NCBI GenBank assembly: GCA_963377175.1
Contig: CAUJNA010001646.1
Location: forward strand, 535,650 to 599,649
DNA: 64,000 nt
Direction: 5' to 3'
From: Effrenium voratum
Lineage: Eukaryota > Sar > Dinophyceae > Suessiales > Symbiodiniaceae
Below, one piece after another: positions 1 through 12,266 of this stretch (positions are counted from its first letter, which is position 1; each line of letters begins with the position of its first letter). A model generated the notes under the pieces. It worked only from the letters and a program-made list of their open reading frames with translations, had not been told where the DNA came from and did no database searches. The position numbers and the translations under genes are program-made.

Positions 1-1667
1 ATGCTACTCAGAGTTCATGTTCTCCATAGGGCCGGGGTGAGTATTGGAAGGGTTAGGGCAAGCACCACACAATGTATAACAGGCTGATTAATCCAAGGTC
101 AACATGAATCGTAGGAAGTCTGCAGAATTCGCGATGCCTCTCGCTTGAGGTCACCGACACCGCGCGAGTGCTCATCGATGGAACAGGGTTGATTGCTTGG
201 AGCTCAGGTGGATTCCAGTGCCACAATGTAACTACTAGTTCAGTGGGGATGCTAAATAGTCAAGAGTTTGAATTTCCCCTGAAGCAAACCAAAAGGGGAT
301 GGAAAGTGTTCAGTTTTACACACCTCCCATTTGGCACCCAGGTTGTTCCGATCTGCCCGTTTTTCGATATCACAAGTTTTCGATATCACAAGTCATCAGC
401 GCCCCAAAGCCGCTTCTTTCTACAAGGGTCAATCTGGAGCCTGGAAATTCCAAGCGAACCTTCGGGCAGTTCACTTCGTGACTCTAGGAATAATAACCCC
501 TTGGATTTATATAGATGCGGGTCATGACTCCTATGAAGAACCCCCCCTCCAGTGTTGAACTTCTTTAGAGGGTCCGAACAAGGTCGGGAGAATGGTCAGG
601 AGGGAGTGGATCCCATGACAATGGTTATTGACCAAGTAGTTACTGAGTATCCTGTTCATTCCTTAGGTATGGGTGTCTCAAAACCAGGGAGCCCTCCAAG
701 CAGTGGGTGTTCCTATCGGCACTATCGGTTTCTTACGAACCAAGCCTGAGGATACCAGTGGCTATGTATACTTTAGCAGTTTATACGGCTTTCACCCTGT
801 GGGGGGGGGTATTACCTGACTTCAGTTCCTGAACGAAGGGGTTTATCTATTTGGTTTCATACCAAGATGTTTGTTTTGCTACCTTGTTGTACACCGTTGG
901 ACCAAGCATTTGGGCTGTACTACCTCAAGCTCGAAAGTGTTGGGGCAGATGTGTATTGCTGTGCGTTCTGTGGTTTGGCCAGGGTGCTACTTGTTGGTTG
1001 TGTGCAATCGCGGTTTGGACCACAATAGATTGTAGCATGCGATGTATGAAATGTCTGCTGGCTTGTTTCTAGATTGGCGTGCGTCAGGTCTCAGCGTCCC
1101 TTGTGATGGGACGGTTTGAAATGGTGACCAACAGGAAGCCTTCCATATGGGCGGGTGCCATTTGTGTGGGCGTATACCGAAGAGTTAGGCAGAAGAAGGT
1201 CAGGTGGAGGCACTGACCGGCAACATGTCGGAAACTCGTAGTTTCATGAATGGCCCAGTGGATCCATTTTTCTGTATAGCAGGTATAGCCAAGTGAGCAG
1301 ACTAACAACTAGAATGAAACTGGCTGGTTGCTATAGTGGCGAAACGCCTGGAATGCAGCGGGTGGGTTTTGCCTGCACCTTGCAGAGGTGAAAGGTTTTC
1401 ATGTTCGGTTCAGCGAACACTGTGTCTTGTACCTGGCACTTTGCGAGCGAAAGCCTTGCCCTGTTTCTGCCCTGGATGGAGCGTTTTCTCTGGTCTCCCT
1501 TCAAGAACCAAACAGGGGTTGGCAATGTGCTTCGAGTGCCTGTCTCTGGCATCATGCAATGGGCAGCATTCAAGCATCCAGGGCAGGTATCTGCCAACTT
1601 CAGAGGTCAGTGGGAACACTGCCCTGCAAATTCGCATCAATTCAAAGTAGGGACCCTATAAAAGTAG
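1..1667. other. Non-coding stretch with one element C relic
   Basis: No exon is convincing here. Short open frames exist in several frames but none has a clear coding pattern or paired splice signals. A family C element starts near 672. The rest looks like intron or intergenic sequence. Confidence 0.4.
672..742 (+). mobile_element. Family C short inverted-repeat element (left part)
   Basis: Starts GTGTCTCAAAACCAGGGAGC, like the left ends of other family C copies in the window. It then degenerates and shows no clear right end. Confidence 0.4.
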
Positions 1668-3275
1668 ATTCCTCCACTCAAGTCACCTGAGACGCTGAAG
1701 GATCCACCCGTTTCTGAGGTCACCATCGTGGGAGATGTGGCGTCCAACTATCTTTGCTTGAGCCTGGGCATCTGGGACTGCAAGTGCCCTCCTTTGAAGG
1801 ACGGGTGGAGTGCGTCTACTTCCTTGCTGAAAAGGCAGAAACAAACATTGGAGTATCATGGCCGTGTAAACCTGACATACTGCAATGAGGTGGGACATTT
1901 GGCATACGTATCACATGGCTGCGTCCTGTTTGAGGGCACTCTCTCTCTCTCTCTCTCTCTCTCTGGGCTTCTTGTATTGTAAAGGAAGCCGAACGGGAAA
2001 CCTGCCATTTGCGCCCACATGACCCCTTTCTCAGGCGCTGACATGCAGAAGTGCAAGGGCAAGCCGGTAGACATCACCATTGCCGCAGGCGCGATCCTGA
2101 GATGCGATGCGTTGCTCCGAGCTAAACCCGATCTAGAAGTCGATTCGGATGTGGCTTTTGTGGATCCACCCCCTGTAGGATATTCAAAGAGTACTAAGAG
2201 ACTACGAAACATGAACCCAAAAGGGGGAATCCACAAACATCGCATCCAAACCGTTTCCTAGACTCAAGGATAGAAAGTTGGTTTTGTGTTTGTTGTTTCC
2301 TTTAACCAAGGACCAGGTAGTTTCCACCCATGCGCCAAACCCCAAAAACAGGAGACCTGCCCCTCGTTGTTGGGTTGCTTGTTGCGCCTCTGGAGATTAT
2401 TCTGTCATAGGGATACGGTTCTTTGTTTTATTAATGCATATGGTTGTTCAAGGCAACATTTTGTGCACTGCTTTTGGTTGGCGTGTTGTTTATTTCTCAG
2501 TTGTTCGTCATGTTGCTGGGCTTGTGACTGCGTTGAGAGGAGACTGCCTTACGCGCTCAGCAAACACAAGACACCATACCACAGGAGACGACGCTGATTT
2601 TGTCTCAACATAGGTGAAGTTCTCAAGCATTGTTGATTTCACGTTTGTTTCCTCTTTAACCAACCCCCAAACAAGGTACCCTCAGAACAAGAGAGAGAAC
2701 ACAACCACACCCAGCTCATGTCGATTCCTGAAAAGCTTCATCTCGAGGGAGCCGAGGCTGGATTTGTTCTTACTAGTTCTTACAGTCAAGGCTTGGGATT
2801 GCCTTAGGGCTGAGAGTCGTCAGTTCGCCGCCAAGTATTCCCATTGAAGAGCAAGGCTTCGTGAACAGCATTCAAAAGGACGTTCTATCTAACGGATGAG
2901 TTCCATCGGAATTTGCAGCAGACCTGGATCCCAAGTTCCCTCTTTGGCCCTTGAGCCCAGAGCACGGGTCCAGCCCAGCACTAGACATGACTCGCGTTGT
3001 CAAGCTGACTTCCCGAGACTTGCTTCACCTGAACGAGCATCCAGGTACTGGCAACTTCTTCTGAACTTTGAGCTTCATCGTCCCCTGCCCACACCCTTAA
3101 ATGCGCTCTGCCGTGGTTTGGCCCTTGTTTTCCACCCTCCTCTCGCCTTCTCGAACCAGTCGCTTTCGCCCGATGGCTGACGTCTCCAATGGTCTTTGAT
3201 GGATCGCGTAGGCGTGCTGGGGCGGGTGGACACCACCGGCGGGTTGCCCGTGGCCCTTGAGACGCAGCTCGCAGG
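1668..3275 (+). CDS. Unidentified multi-exon gene, exons only
   Basis: Four exon candidates on the + strand. Exon 1668 to about 1803 follows AGTAG and begins IPPLKSPETLKDPPVSEV. Exon 2035-2174 follows CTCAG, reads ADMQKCKGKPVDITIAAG and onward, and ends before GTAGGA. Exon 2901-3044 reads PSEFAADLDPKFPLWPLSPE and ends LHLNEHP plus one base before GTACTG. Exon 3212-3275 follows GCGTAG and reads VLGRVDTTGGLPVALETQL. The last two join in phase (one base plus two bases), giving LNEHPG-VLGRVDTTGG, which is good evidence for one transcript. The join between 2174 and 2901 is not in phase, so an exon is missing or an end is wrong. I do not recognise the protein. It could be part of a larger enzyme; nothing in it is diagnostic. 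Confidence 0.5.
1935..1966. repeat. (CT)n microsatellite
   Basis: About 13 CT units lie inside the intron between two exon candidates of the first gene. Confidence 0.9.
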
Positions 3276-4655
3276 GTGTGGGGCCCCATCCGGGGGCAGC
3301 ATTTGGGCCCTCAACGGAAAGCGCCATAGATGGTTGGTTGAGTAATATGGGTTGTAAGAAAAGGGTCAACTGGACAGGGAAGCCCCCGCCTTTTCGCCGT
3401 CAGAGGTCCAATGATTGAGAGGGCCTTCCAGGTCGCAATTCAATCCCCTGGAATGGTGGGTGAGTGCCAAAAAAACGCGTGGAACCCACGAGAAAATGTT
3501 AGCTAGACCGCCTGAGGGTATGAACTTAGCTATTTGGGGCTCGTGTTGACAGATTATTTCACCGCGAGTGGGGGAAGCTGGTGTTTCCCCACAAGTCGGA
3601 AGCACATATTTAAAGGGGATACGGGATACTTGCCCTGGTTGATTGTTTTGTACAACAGTGGTTAAGAATATTAGAGTCAGACTCCATCCATATTCTATGT
3701 TTGCACTTGCTTGGTCTTGCTTTGGGTGAATTACTGGGAACGCTATGAACGGCGGGCAGCAGAAAAGTCTTCGAGGCATGTCCAAGTGGCTTATTCTAAT
3801 AAGAATCCTCAAGCACTTGACGCGCTTATGGAGCACTTAGTTGGAGATGGTCAAGCCAACTATGTCGCCCAGCCGCACAAACGCGGATTGGGAGTTGTCT
3901 GTTTCATCGTTTCTGCTCATCGGCAGAGCATAGTTTTTCCTTTCTTTGCCTATCGGATAAACGATGGATGCCTTGCTTCTTGATATTCGATGCCAGATAG
4001 CACACCCGGCGACATGCTCAGGGACTTCAGGTCCGTTTTCGATGCAAAGAAGGGGTCTCTATATTTCCAGATGGCGACACATGACCATTTGGGCTCATTC
4101 GGATTCCATTTCTTTGGCTTTGGGTGTCGGCAAATAGAGCCCCTGTCCAATTCCACGAGAGGGTGTGATGAAATCCGTGGATTTGCAAACACCGGACGCC
4201 TCCATATTAAGAAGATGCAACACCGGCCCCCCAAAACCGCCAAAGCTGAGGGGCCAGGGTCCTGAGTCCCTCAGTGTCGCGTGATGGAACTGTCGCGGGC
4301 CATTTCTTGGCTCAGCTCTTGGGCGATAGACAATCGCTGGGCTTCACGCTTCGTCGCCCGCGCGCCCGCGCCTAAGGGCAGCTTAGTGTTCGGTGGAAAA
4401 ATAAAGCTTTCCTTGGAATACTCAAAGGGGTTCCCTTCGTAGTGGTTTCATTGTTTTGAGATTTTCGGGGACAGGCTGGGTTGCTCGTGTCGATCCAATG
4501 TACAATCCTCCTGTTGCATTGCCAAAGCTTTTCCTCTGCAACCATTTCCATCTAGCTTTTCAATTCCTAGATTGGGATGGCCCAACCCTCCATTCCAACA
4601 GCCCAGATAGGGCTCGCACTTAGATGCTTGGCCTTTGTCTTTGTTTTGCCACGAG

Positions 4656-4720
4656 CGATGCTCAAAAGGCACCGGCGATTGCACAACACTCAAACTGTTG
4701 TCAGCGCAGCTACGGGAGAA
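4656..4720 (+). CDS. Possible exon ending at a perfect GTAAGT donor
   Basis: The frame MLKRHRRLHNTQTVVSAATG runs to a GAA codon followed directly by GTAAGT at 4721. The acceptor side is not clear. The product is unknown. Confidence 0.3.
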
Positions 4721-6247
4721 GTAAGTAGTTGGATGGATACTTCAGACGATTGTTCTCGCGGTTTCACCTGGCTTTGGGGTGTTTGGGCAGTTGTTTGGAT
4801 TGGAAGAGTGACTGTCAAGACCACCGCGATGCGCCGAGCTCCTTTTCCCGACATGGGTGCGTCCTTGAAATGCCAGGTCTCCGGTGCCCCGATCCAAGTT
4901 TTACGCCATAGCGTTGCCATCGGCCCCAAGCATCGGTTGGAAGGATGGGCTCTGAAGGGGTTTCAAACCTCCTTGTTTCTCAAAGAGGAAACAGGCACTT
5001 CATCCATGCCTGTCTTTCTGCAGGTTGAGAAACTGGAAGTCGGGCCCGCCACGAGTTCCCTGAATGAGCAGAGGAGTATCGAGTCACTCAACAGCTGTGC
5101 TGCAAGCTCGACATTTGCCCACCAAGTGTTTCGGTGGTTGGTCAACATAATTTGCGCTTTGAGACGATCTGCGAGTTGATCTCTGGCCACCAACGCAGGA
5201 ATGCGGTTTGCCGTGTCCATGTGGTATGCTTCCAGGAAGGGGATGCTCTCAGTGAGTACTGGGTTTGCTGCCAAGCCACACACGCGAACAGCGCGAGGTT
5301 TCAAAGCGACACTTTTTGGCTGATCCGCGAATGAGCCCGGGAGCTGAGTCGGAACGGCGGGGTACCCCTCAAAGGAACATGGGCGGAAGTCTTCCCCATA
5401 CGGTCCCCCCCCAAAACCACGCGTTTAAGTCAAGTTGAGCGGCTGCCCCTAAAGGTGCTCTGCTTTTGGGGAAACTATCAAAAAAGGGAAGCGCGAGGAA
5501 GGCGCTAACCAAGAATCAAGTCTTCCTACAACAGATTCCACATGTTCGCTTGAATGTTGGTCCTGGCCATCATTGCTTTTGTAGAGTCCGGCGAGCAAGC
5601 AGATAGGCATGGCATCTGTGCCACCCGGGCAGTGCCTTTGACAAGTGCTCAGAAGTCAATGAGGCGTGAGGGCAGAGACATGTGAGGCGCGAAGTTTGAA
5701 ACGTCAGTAGCAACAGTAGTGCAAAAGTAGGGGCCCAAGGATATGAAAGGTGAGCCACGAAACTAGGACAGCTCTCATATGTATATATAAGTGAATGACC
5801 TTGTGCTTCGGCCAGCGGAAACTGATCAAATCATGGCGTTTGCCCTGCACCAAAAGCTGAAGTCGGAACTATGGTAAGCCACTCATTGTGATGTTAGACT
5901 GCCAAAGAATTGAAGCTGAGGATTGCTTGTGGAGGATTCAAAAGTAGCCTTATGGGACCTGGTGCCGCTGTGTTTTCCATTCTTTTTATGGAGTACGAAG
6001 AGGAGTCCATGGTTTTGACCACTCCCCACGTTTGAACCTGTCTTTGCCACCCTAAATCCGATGGCAAGTTTTGCCTCCAAACGCGCGCCCTCTGCATTGA
6101 GTCTTGGGGTGCGGCCGTGGGCAGTTGTTTTTGAAGAAACCAATGGCCATTGCCACAACAAATTTCAGCGAACTACGTCCAACCACAAAACCCTGGCAAG
6201 TTTCGGGGAAGCGCAGGAGTTCTTTTGGTCCCCAACTTGGCATGAGC

Positions 6248-6343
6248 GTGTCTCTTTTTGAGGGTACGTACCCCTTTCTTGTGGTTTTTTAGAGGGAAGC
6301 CAAACAAAAACCAATGACTTTGGGGGTTCCCTATTTTGAGACA
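6248..6343 (-). mobile_element. Family C element, both ends visible
   Basis: The left end GTGTCTCTTTTTGAGGGTAC and the right end GGGTTCCCTATTTTGAGACA are imperfect inverted repeats of each other. The interior has the family block (TTGGTTTCCCTTT type, here reversed). Confidence 0.6.
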
Positions 6344-6457
6344 TTCCCATGGGGGCATTCCCATGATGCACAGCGGTTTGCACCCATCACTTCATGCCTT
6401 CGTGCCGGCATTGGCTTAGTCATGAGCAATGCCAGCAGAGAGAAACCAAGCCACAAC

Positions 6458-6540
6458 ATACTGTGGATTGACGAAACATCCTGCACCACTTTGAAGTCAT
6501 GGGAAACCAACACGTTTGTTGGTAAGCCAATTGAACTCGG
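6458..6540 (+). mobile_element. Family B element, left part
   Basis: Begins ATACTGTGGATTGACGAAAC followed by CACCACTTTGAAGTCATGG, matching the left half of the complete copy at 15192. No right end is found. Confidence 0.5.
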
Positions 6541-7295
6541 ATACAATCCTTGGCAGGGCCTGAGGGGACTTGAATCCAAGCTGCATGTCACAACATTTTG
6601 ACCTTTTGCATAGATCGCCGATGTGTCGCCAGCTTCGCCCATGCAGAAAACCGGCTTGGTGCTTTGCGTGGTGCTGTGCTGCTTTCTCGGCCTGCTGCGG
6701 AGTAACAATCTGTTCAGCAGCTCGGCGTGTGATTAATGGAGCAGCAGCTACTATGCCCATGAAGGTCAGGGCAGGGGTTTGGTGCTGGTCACAAACAGGC
6801 GAACAAAGGTTGCTTCAAGAAAAGGCCGTCATGCCTGCACCTACACATATTTTTGAGCCAGCACTGCTGCACACAAGCGTCTCACGCTAATCAATTCACG
6901 TTCTCTTGACGCGACTCTGAATTCCCGGCAGAGACATTCATGATGGGTAAGCTGCTTCCACCCTTTGCCGGCAGAATTGTTGCTGCCATCTTCCACCTTG
7001 CCACTTTGTCAATGGTTTGACCAAATCAAAGCTGTCGCACAAGTAGAATGTGCTGAAGCCAGACAAAGCAGGAAAATCCCTCACGTCATGAGGATTCTTT
7101 GCAAGTGTTTTCGGCTGGCGTGCGGCATGTTTCTTTGGAAGCAGGACTAGGTAAGTAGGAGATGGCACAATTCTTGCTCGAAGGGAAGTGTGTCATCTTT
7201 GACCTTGCCTAAGAGCCTTGATAGCAATCTCAGTTGAAACCAGGGATGCCTATATCAAACATCAGAATTAACATGTGTTTTTGGTTGGGCGCTAG

Positions 7296-7348
7296 CCTCT
7301 ACTTTGGGCCAAGGCAATGCTCCCTGCCCCTGCCCGGAGAAGGCCATT

Positions 7349-7395
<47 letters not shown>

Positions 7396-7468
7396 CACGT
7401 CCACCTTTCCGACAGCCGCAGTGAAGCTTGAGGACGGAAGCACAAAGCCGGCTGGCTTCGAAGGATGA
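7296..7468 (+). CDS. Terminal exon with polyglutamine tract
   Basis: After the acceptor GCTAG the frame reads STLGQGNAPCPCPEKAI, then 15 CAG codons (7349-7393), then DTSTFPTAAVKLEDGSTKPA and a TGA stop at 7466. The other two frames of the tract give polyserine and polyalanine, but only the CAG frame has coding-like flanks and a sensible end. This would be the C-terminus of an unidentified protein. The glutamine tract is likely unstable in length. Confidence 0.5.
7349..7393 (+). repeat. (CAG)15 trinucleotide repeat
   Basis: Fifteen perfect CAG units lie inside the candidate terminal exon. Confidence 0.95.
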
Positions 7469-9207
7469 AGAGCCCTATGCCCCTTTTTTCGGGGGGAAGG
7501 GCTGAACAGAATTTTCCTTGTGGCCTTGCAAACCCCAAAAGGATAGCCTTCAATCGTGGGGTTGCCTTTGCCATGGTAGAAATTCCCACTGGAAAGCCAG
7601 AATGCAGGCCAGGGGCAACCCCTTCATGCTAGAAGTGAAAATGCCGGAGTGCAAAAGAACGCATCCTGCTGGCTTCCCTTGAGCGGAGGCTCAGCATCTT
7701 ATTTGTCTAGTTCAACAAATGAATTATTGTTGGTTTTTCTTGGGAGCGTTTCAACATGTTTCTTTCTGTGTTTGGTCTTGTATGAAGACGATTGTTTCTT
7801 GAGGGATTCTTGAGGGTAGTCTGTTCAGGATCGTTTAAAAGGACACCGAGCGAATGCCGCATTACGGGTGCCCCTAAGACAGCCAGGAGGTGAAGGTCCC
7901 TGACAGCCCGGCGGTCAAAACCAGCCCGGCGGTCAAAACCGCCAGCGTGCCGGCTTTGCCGGCCAAAGTGGATCACCTGGCCTTTGCGCGCTTCCCAAAG
8001 ACCCCTGGCATCGGAAAAACGAGCTCACCGCCTTTTTTTTTTCCTCGGTAAAGGCTCAAATGAAGGCCCTTGACACGGGTCTCACGTCCGGTTTGGAAAT
8101 TCTTGTGATGTGGCCGGATCAGTCTTTGTCGGCTTTTCACAGAGAGGGATTCCATGTTGAAGTCTTTTGTTTGAGGCTTGGAGCCGCGTGCAGTTGCTTC
8201 AAGGCCAACCAAGCATGACACGTACCATTTGTTCGGGCATGACCAATATTCTCAAGCGACTTGACCCTGTTAATTCGGTCTGCTCAAATTTGGCAGCTGC
8301 TGCAATGTTGTTGTTTGATGTTCGCCTGAGCAAAGCTGATTTTCGAGCTGCGTGCGGTTGAATATTGGTGCCACAGCAAGTGGCGCTTTGCAATCAAGAA
8401 AGGTGAGGTGCAAACAGTCTCATGTCTCGAGTTTGCACTCCAGGTGTCTGATGGGTCCTTTAGCAGGTCGACTTTCAAAACTCTCTGTTTGCGACGTTCA
8501 CTTTCGGCGGATAGAGAGAGAGGGAGAGAGAGGGAGAGAGAGAAAAAGAAGCAAGAGAGAGAAAGAGAGAGAGCGAGAGAGCAAGAGTAGAGTCAACAAA
8601 AATAACAGAGCAAGAAGGGCGGAACACAAAGAGAAAGAGAAGGAGAAAGCGAGAGGAAAAGGAAAGATAAACAAAAGAAGAAGGAGGATAATAAGATGAA
8701 AGAGAGGAACCAGAGGAACATCATGAGAAAGGGAAGCACAAAAGAGGAACCGTAAGAGCAAGATAAAGACACAGAGAGACAGAGAGACAGAGAGCAAAAG
8801 AGAACAAACACTTGGACAGCGGGAAAGAAGAGAGAGAGAGAGAGAGAGAGAGAGGCGGAAAGAGAGTAGGACAAACACAGTGAATGAGAAAGACAACGAG
8901 AAAGAGAAAGATGGAGCCAAGCTATGGTTCCAACAAGGGCTTCGGTTTTCTTTTGATTTCCTTTTAGTTCCATCTAAACCGGGTACCATCACGGAAGAAA
9001 AAGAGAGAGAGAGAGAGACACATATATATATATATATATATATAGAGGTATGTCTTGTTTCGGGGGAGCCCGCTTTGCTTGCTTCAGTACAGGGACACCT
9101 CCACGAACCCCCCAAAAGGTCAACCAAGACGCGCCTCAAAAGGTCCACCAAACCGCGGCCGGCCGCGGCCGAGCCGCGGGCGTCGGCGTGGCTCTGAGGA
9201 CTGGCAG
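7469..9207. other. Spacer with CGG-rich direct repeat and GA-rich microsatellite
   Basis: Contains a tandem duplication of CAGCCCGGCGGTCAAAAC near 7904-7940 and a long purine-rich GA microsatellite from 8510 to 8870. A TA tract (9023-9044) precedes the next exon. No gene is supported. Confidence 0.5.
8508..8870. repeat. Purine-rich (GA)n microsatellite, compound
   Basis: Runs of GAGAGA broken by AAAG, CAGAGA and GAGAAAGAGA. The long open frames across it on both strands (Arg/Glu-rich, Ser/Leu-rich) are by-products of the repeat. Confidence 0.9.
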
Positions 9208-9299
9208 CCGCTACGCCATTCAGCAGTTCCGCGCCGTGCTGGGCAGCTCCTTGAAGGTCCTGCCCGAGGCCTTGGCCATGCGAGCCCAGGACCTCAAAG
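9208..9299 (+). CDS. Internal exon, unidentified protein
   Basis: After CTGGCAG the frame reads RYAIQQFRAVLGSSLKVLPE and continues EALAMRAQDLK. It ends CTCAAAG before GCTTTG, so the donor would be GC. GC content rises sharply across the exon compared with its flanks. The product is unknown. Confidence 0.5.
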
Positions 9300-9950
9300 G
9301 CTTTGCCCGGTTTCCACGGGACCCAGAAACCCGGCGGGTTGCCATGCACCTCTCCTTTCTTTTCGATTTGTCGTTTTTCTTTCTTTATTTTTTCTCGGAC
9401 CACCTGTCGTCATCTCCATGGTCCATGTTCATCTATTCTGCAGGGCGTCAACTTGCTTTTGCGTTCTTTGGCCAATGTCCTGCAACAAATCCTGGTGTCT
9501 ATTGCTGTTTTTGGGAGGGGGTGAAACACTTTCAAAATAAGGAAACCAACAACAAGGCTGCCACTTCATGGCTACCATAATTCCGACCAATCACTTTGGG
9601 GCAAGCCTGAATTCGCAATGTTTTTAGCATGCCATTTCCTGGGGAATGAACGGGCATAGTTCAGGGAAAATAAGTTGAAGGTGTTGGTTGCCACTTTTTA
9701 TGGTAGGGTAAGAGACGGGCCCCCTGCACTCCAGCAGAAACCGGTAAGCAACAACTCCACGCGCGTAAGGTGGCGTAAGCTAGTGGCGTAAGCAACATGA
9801 TACAACACCGCAAATCATGACACGTTTAGGACGTGGCTGCAACAGCAAGGTTGAAGAATTCACAGAGATTGATGCTTGCCGTGGCACTTGCCTTGAAGAG
9901 ATGCAATCTTCGTATATATATATATATATATATTGGTCCCCTGCGCTCCC

Positions 9951-10320
9951 CCCCCCAACCAACCCCAAACCCCAACCCTAAACCAATCCTACACCCTGAA
10001 CCCTGACCCTAAACCAACCCTAAATCAACCCTAACCCAAAACCCACCCTAAAGCCACTGTAAACCAACCCTAAACCAACCCTAAACCAACCCTAAACCAA
10101 CCCTAAACCAACCCCAAAGTAACCCTATACCCACCCTAAACCAACCCTAAACCCAACCTAAATCAGCCCTAAGCCAACCGACCCTAAACCAACCCTAAAC
10201 AACCCTAAACAAACCCAAACCACCCACCCAACCACCCAACCACCCAACCACCCAACCCCCCAACCCCCCAACCCCCCAACCCCCCAACCCCCCAACCCCC
10301 CAACCCCCCACCCCCACAAG
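9951..10320 (-). repeat. Interstitial telomere-like CCCTAAA block, degenerate
   Basis: About 350 bases built from variants of CCAACCCTAAA (10-11 base unit), grading into CCAACCAC and CCCCCAA units and ending in poly-G. CCCTAAA is the complement of the plant-type TTTAGGG telomere unit also reported in dinoflagellates. The unit here carries an extra CAA/CCA, so it is telomere-like rather than true telomere. Confidence 0.75.
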
Positions 10321-11009
10321 GGGGGGGGGGTTGGAGGGGGAGAAGGGGGTGTCCACGGCCTGTTCTGAAACCTGTACAGAACATAAATTCACAGTCTGGT
10401 TCCGAGAAATGAGCAAACACACACACACACACAGACGCTCGTGACATAAAGACGGCAGTGCTTTCTGTCTTGAACCCATACGAAGCACATCATACGAAGG
10501 CATAGTACTACAGGCTCGGGGGGGCGGGGGGATTCCAGGGAGGTTTCGAATTCCCCAAGCCACCTTCCAAGGCTACTCACCTTTCTACGCGCCATGAGGG
10601 GTACCCAAGTCCGTTCGACTGAGGCTTTCTCCGAGCCTTAAGGATGAGCAAACCCCAAGGACAGAATATTGGGGAATGCTGCCCTTTTCTGCTCTTCATG
10701 GATCAATGTTCTATACGTTCGGGCCAGGGTCTTCCGAACTGTACCCAGACCGCCGCTCCAACCTGGATTCCACCAAGTGCTGTTCTCTTTTGGCACTCTT
10801 GCACTTTCCAACATCATGGGGTTTCCAAAAACGTGTCCTGGCATCGGGAGCCTTTGTAGGACATTTCAGACGCGTTCCTGGTGGGTTCGGTGCGGAACCC
10901 CTGCGAGTCGTGGCTCGGTGAGTCGATTGGCGAATCGGTGTGTGTGTGTGTCTGCTGGAAAGCCCGGCAAACTGGTGTGGAACCCTAAAAAAACAGGCGT
11001 TCTGCAAGA

Positions 11010-11110
11010 AAGAGAGAGAGAGAGGAGAGAGAGAAAGAAAGAAGGAAGGAAGGAAAGACAGAAATAAGGAAGGAAGGAAAGAAAGAAAGAAAGAAAGACA
11101 TAAAGAGAGA
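11010..11110. repeat. GA/GGAA purine microsatellite
   Basis: AGAGAG, GAAA and GGAAGGAA units in succession. Purine-rich on the + strand. Confidence 0.9.
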
Positions 11111-11227
11111 CGTGTGCTTGTTTCTGTGCGGATGATGAAGTATGCTGTATGCTTGTATGTACATATTATATATGTATACACGGAAACCTCAGAAGCACAG
11201 CGCGTGACCTTGCTTGTGATGTGTAAG

Positions 11228-11305
11228 ACTGCTCTCTCTCTCTCTCTCTCTCTCTTTCTATATATATATATATATATATGTTTATATATATATAGATATA
11301 TCCAT
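11228..11305. repeat. (CT)n followed by (TA)n
   Basis: A CT run of about 13 units is followed directly by TATATA tracts. Confidence 0.9.
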
Positions 11306-12266
11306 ACACTATACGTAGAGGACTGCCGGTTTGATGCCTCAAAGTCTTTGTTTCTGCAAGCTTCCAACTTTAGACTGCTGCAGGGAGATGGCAGCGGCGT
11401 AACGCTGCAAGCAGCCGACAGAGCAGCATGCTCATCTCCCAAGGGTTGATGGTTTGAGAGGGAATGGCAGCGACAGAAGGGCTAATGTCACACGCTGCTT
11501 TCGGATACAGCAAGTAGAAGTTTGGCTCTTGTGACCTGGATCCTTGGCAGATAGAGTCGTTTGGAAACTCGTGTTTCCGTGGAACCTGCAAAGGGTTGAC
11601 ATTTTGCACAGAGGGGAAGACCCATTCAGGTGAATTGCAGATGGCTATCACTTTGTTGCCAAATGATGCTGAAGATCAGAAGCTTTTCAAAGTTGGCTTT
11701 GCGTCGCCGCGAAAGACTCCGAAAGACTACAGGGGGGGGGCACTTTGATGTCGCATGCCGAGCCAAAATCCAGAGCTTGTTGCCACACCAGGCCGGTTCG
11801 ATTCGGGCCGCAACGGCCTGACCGGCAAGGCGAGTGCATGAAACCCCACCAATTTGCGTGTTTGTTCAGAAACGAAAATGGCAACCAAGGACCACTGGTC
11901 AAAATTCCGACCAAAGCCATTCCGAGATCTGAGGTATTTGAGCCTTTGGGCCTTTCAGTCGGAGGCGGATCGACCCGCAGGTCTCATGCAGGAGTGGGGT
12001 GAATGGGCAAGAAAGGGCTGGGCAGGTGATTCAAGGGACCGAAGGGGCCGGGGTTTCACAAATGTGTTCCAACCACACAGGCCTCCGGCTGTCTGTGTGT
12101 TGACTTATTTAATGTTTGGTGAACCCTCACCTGGTCCACTGATTTTTGTCAGGAGTTTTAAACCCCCAACTTCCTCACAAGACTAGCCCTTTTTTTTGTC
12201 TTCTTCTTTTTTTGGGGTCCCTTTGTTTTCGGGGTCCTACTTCTCGCTGACAAAAAAATCCGGCAG

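Larger units (their letters stand above)
3276..7295. other. Long spacer with weak exon candidates
   Basis: Mostly intron-like sequence. Weak coding-like stretches are 3760-3893 (+ strand, contains NKNPQALDALMEHLVGDG) and 4656-4720. Element relics of family B (6458) and family C (6248) are present. Open frames on both strands at 4.6-5.3 kb overlap each other and are not convincing as genes. Confidence 0.35.
10320..12266. other. Microsatellite-rich spacer
   Basis: Holds (AC)n at about 10417, (TG)n at 10938, purine tracts at 11010-11110, (CT)n at 11232 and TA tracts at 11260-11305. No exon is supported with confidence. Confidence 0.5.

Noticed and set aside
4577..5304. A 200-residue + frame and an overlapping 113-residue - frame
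   Set aside because: Both are open by chance or cannot be ranked. There are no splice signals, domains or codon pattern that favour either. Only the short piece ending at GTAAGT is kept, at low confidence.
8498..9403. A 301-residue Ser/Leu/Phe-rich frame resembling a membrane protein on the - strand
   Set aside because: It comes from the GA/CT microsatellite. The + strand at 9208 has a better exon.
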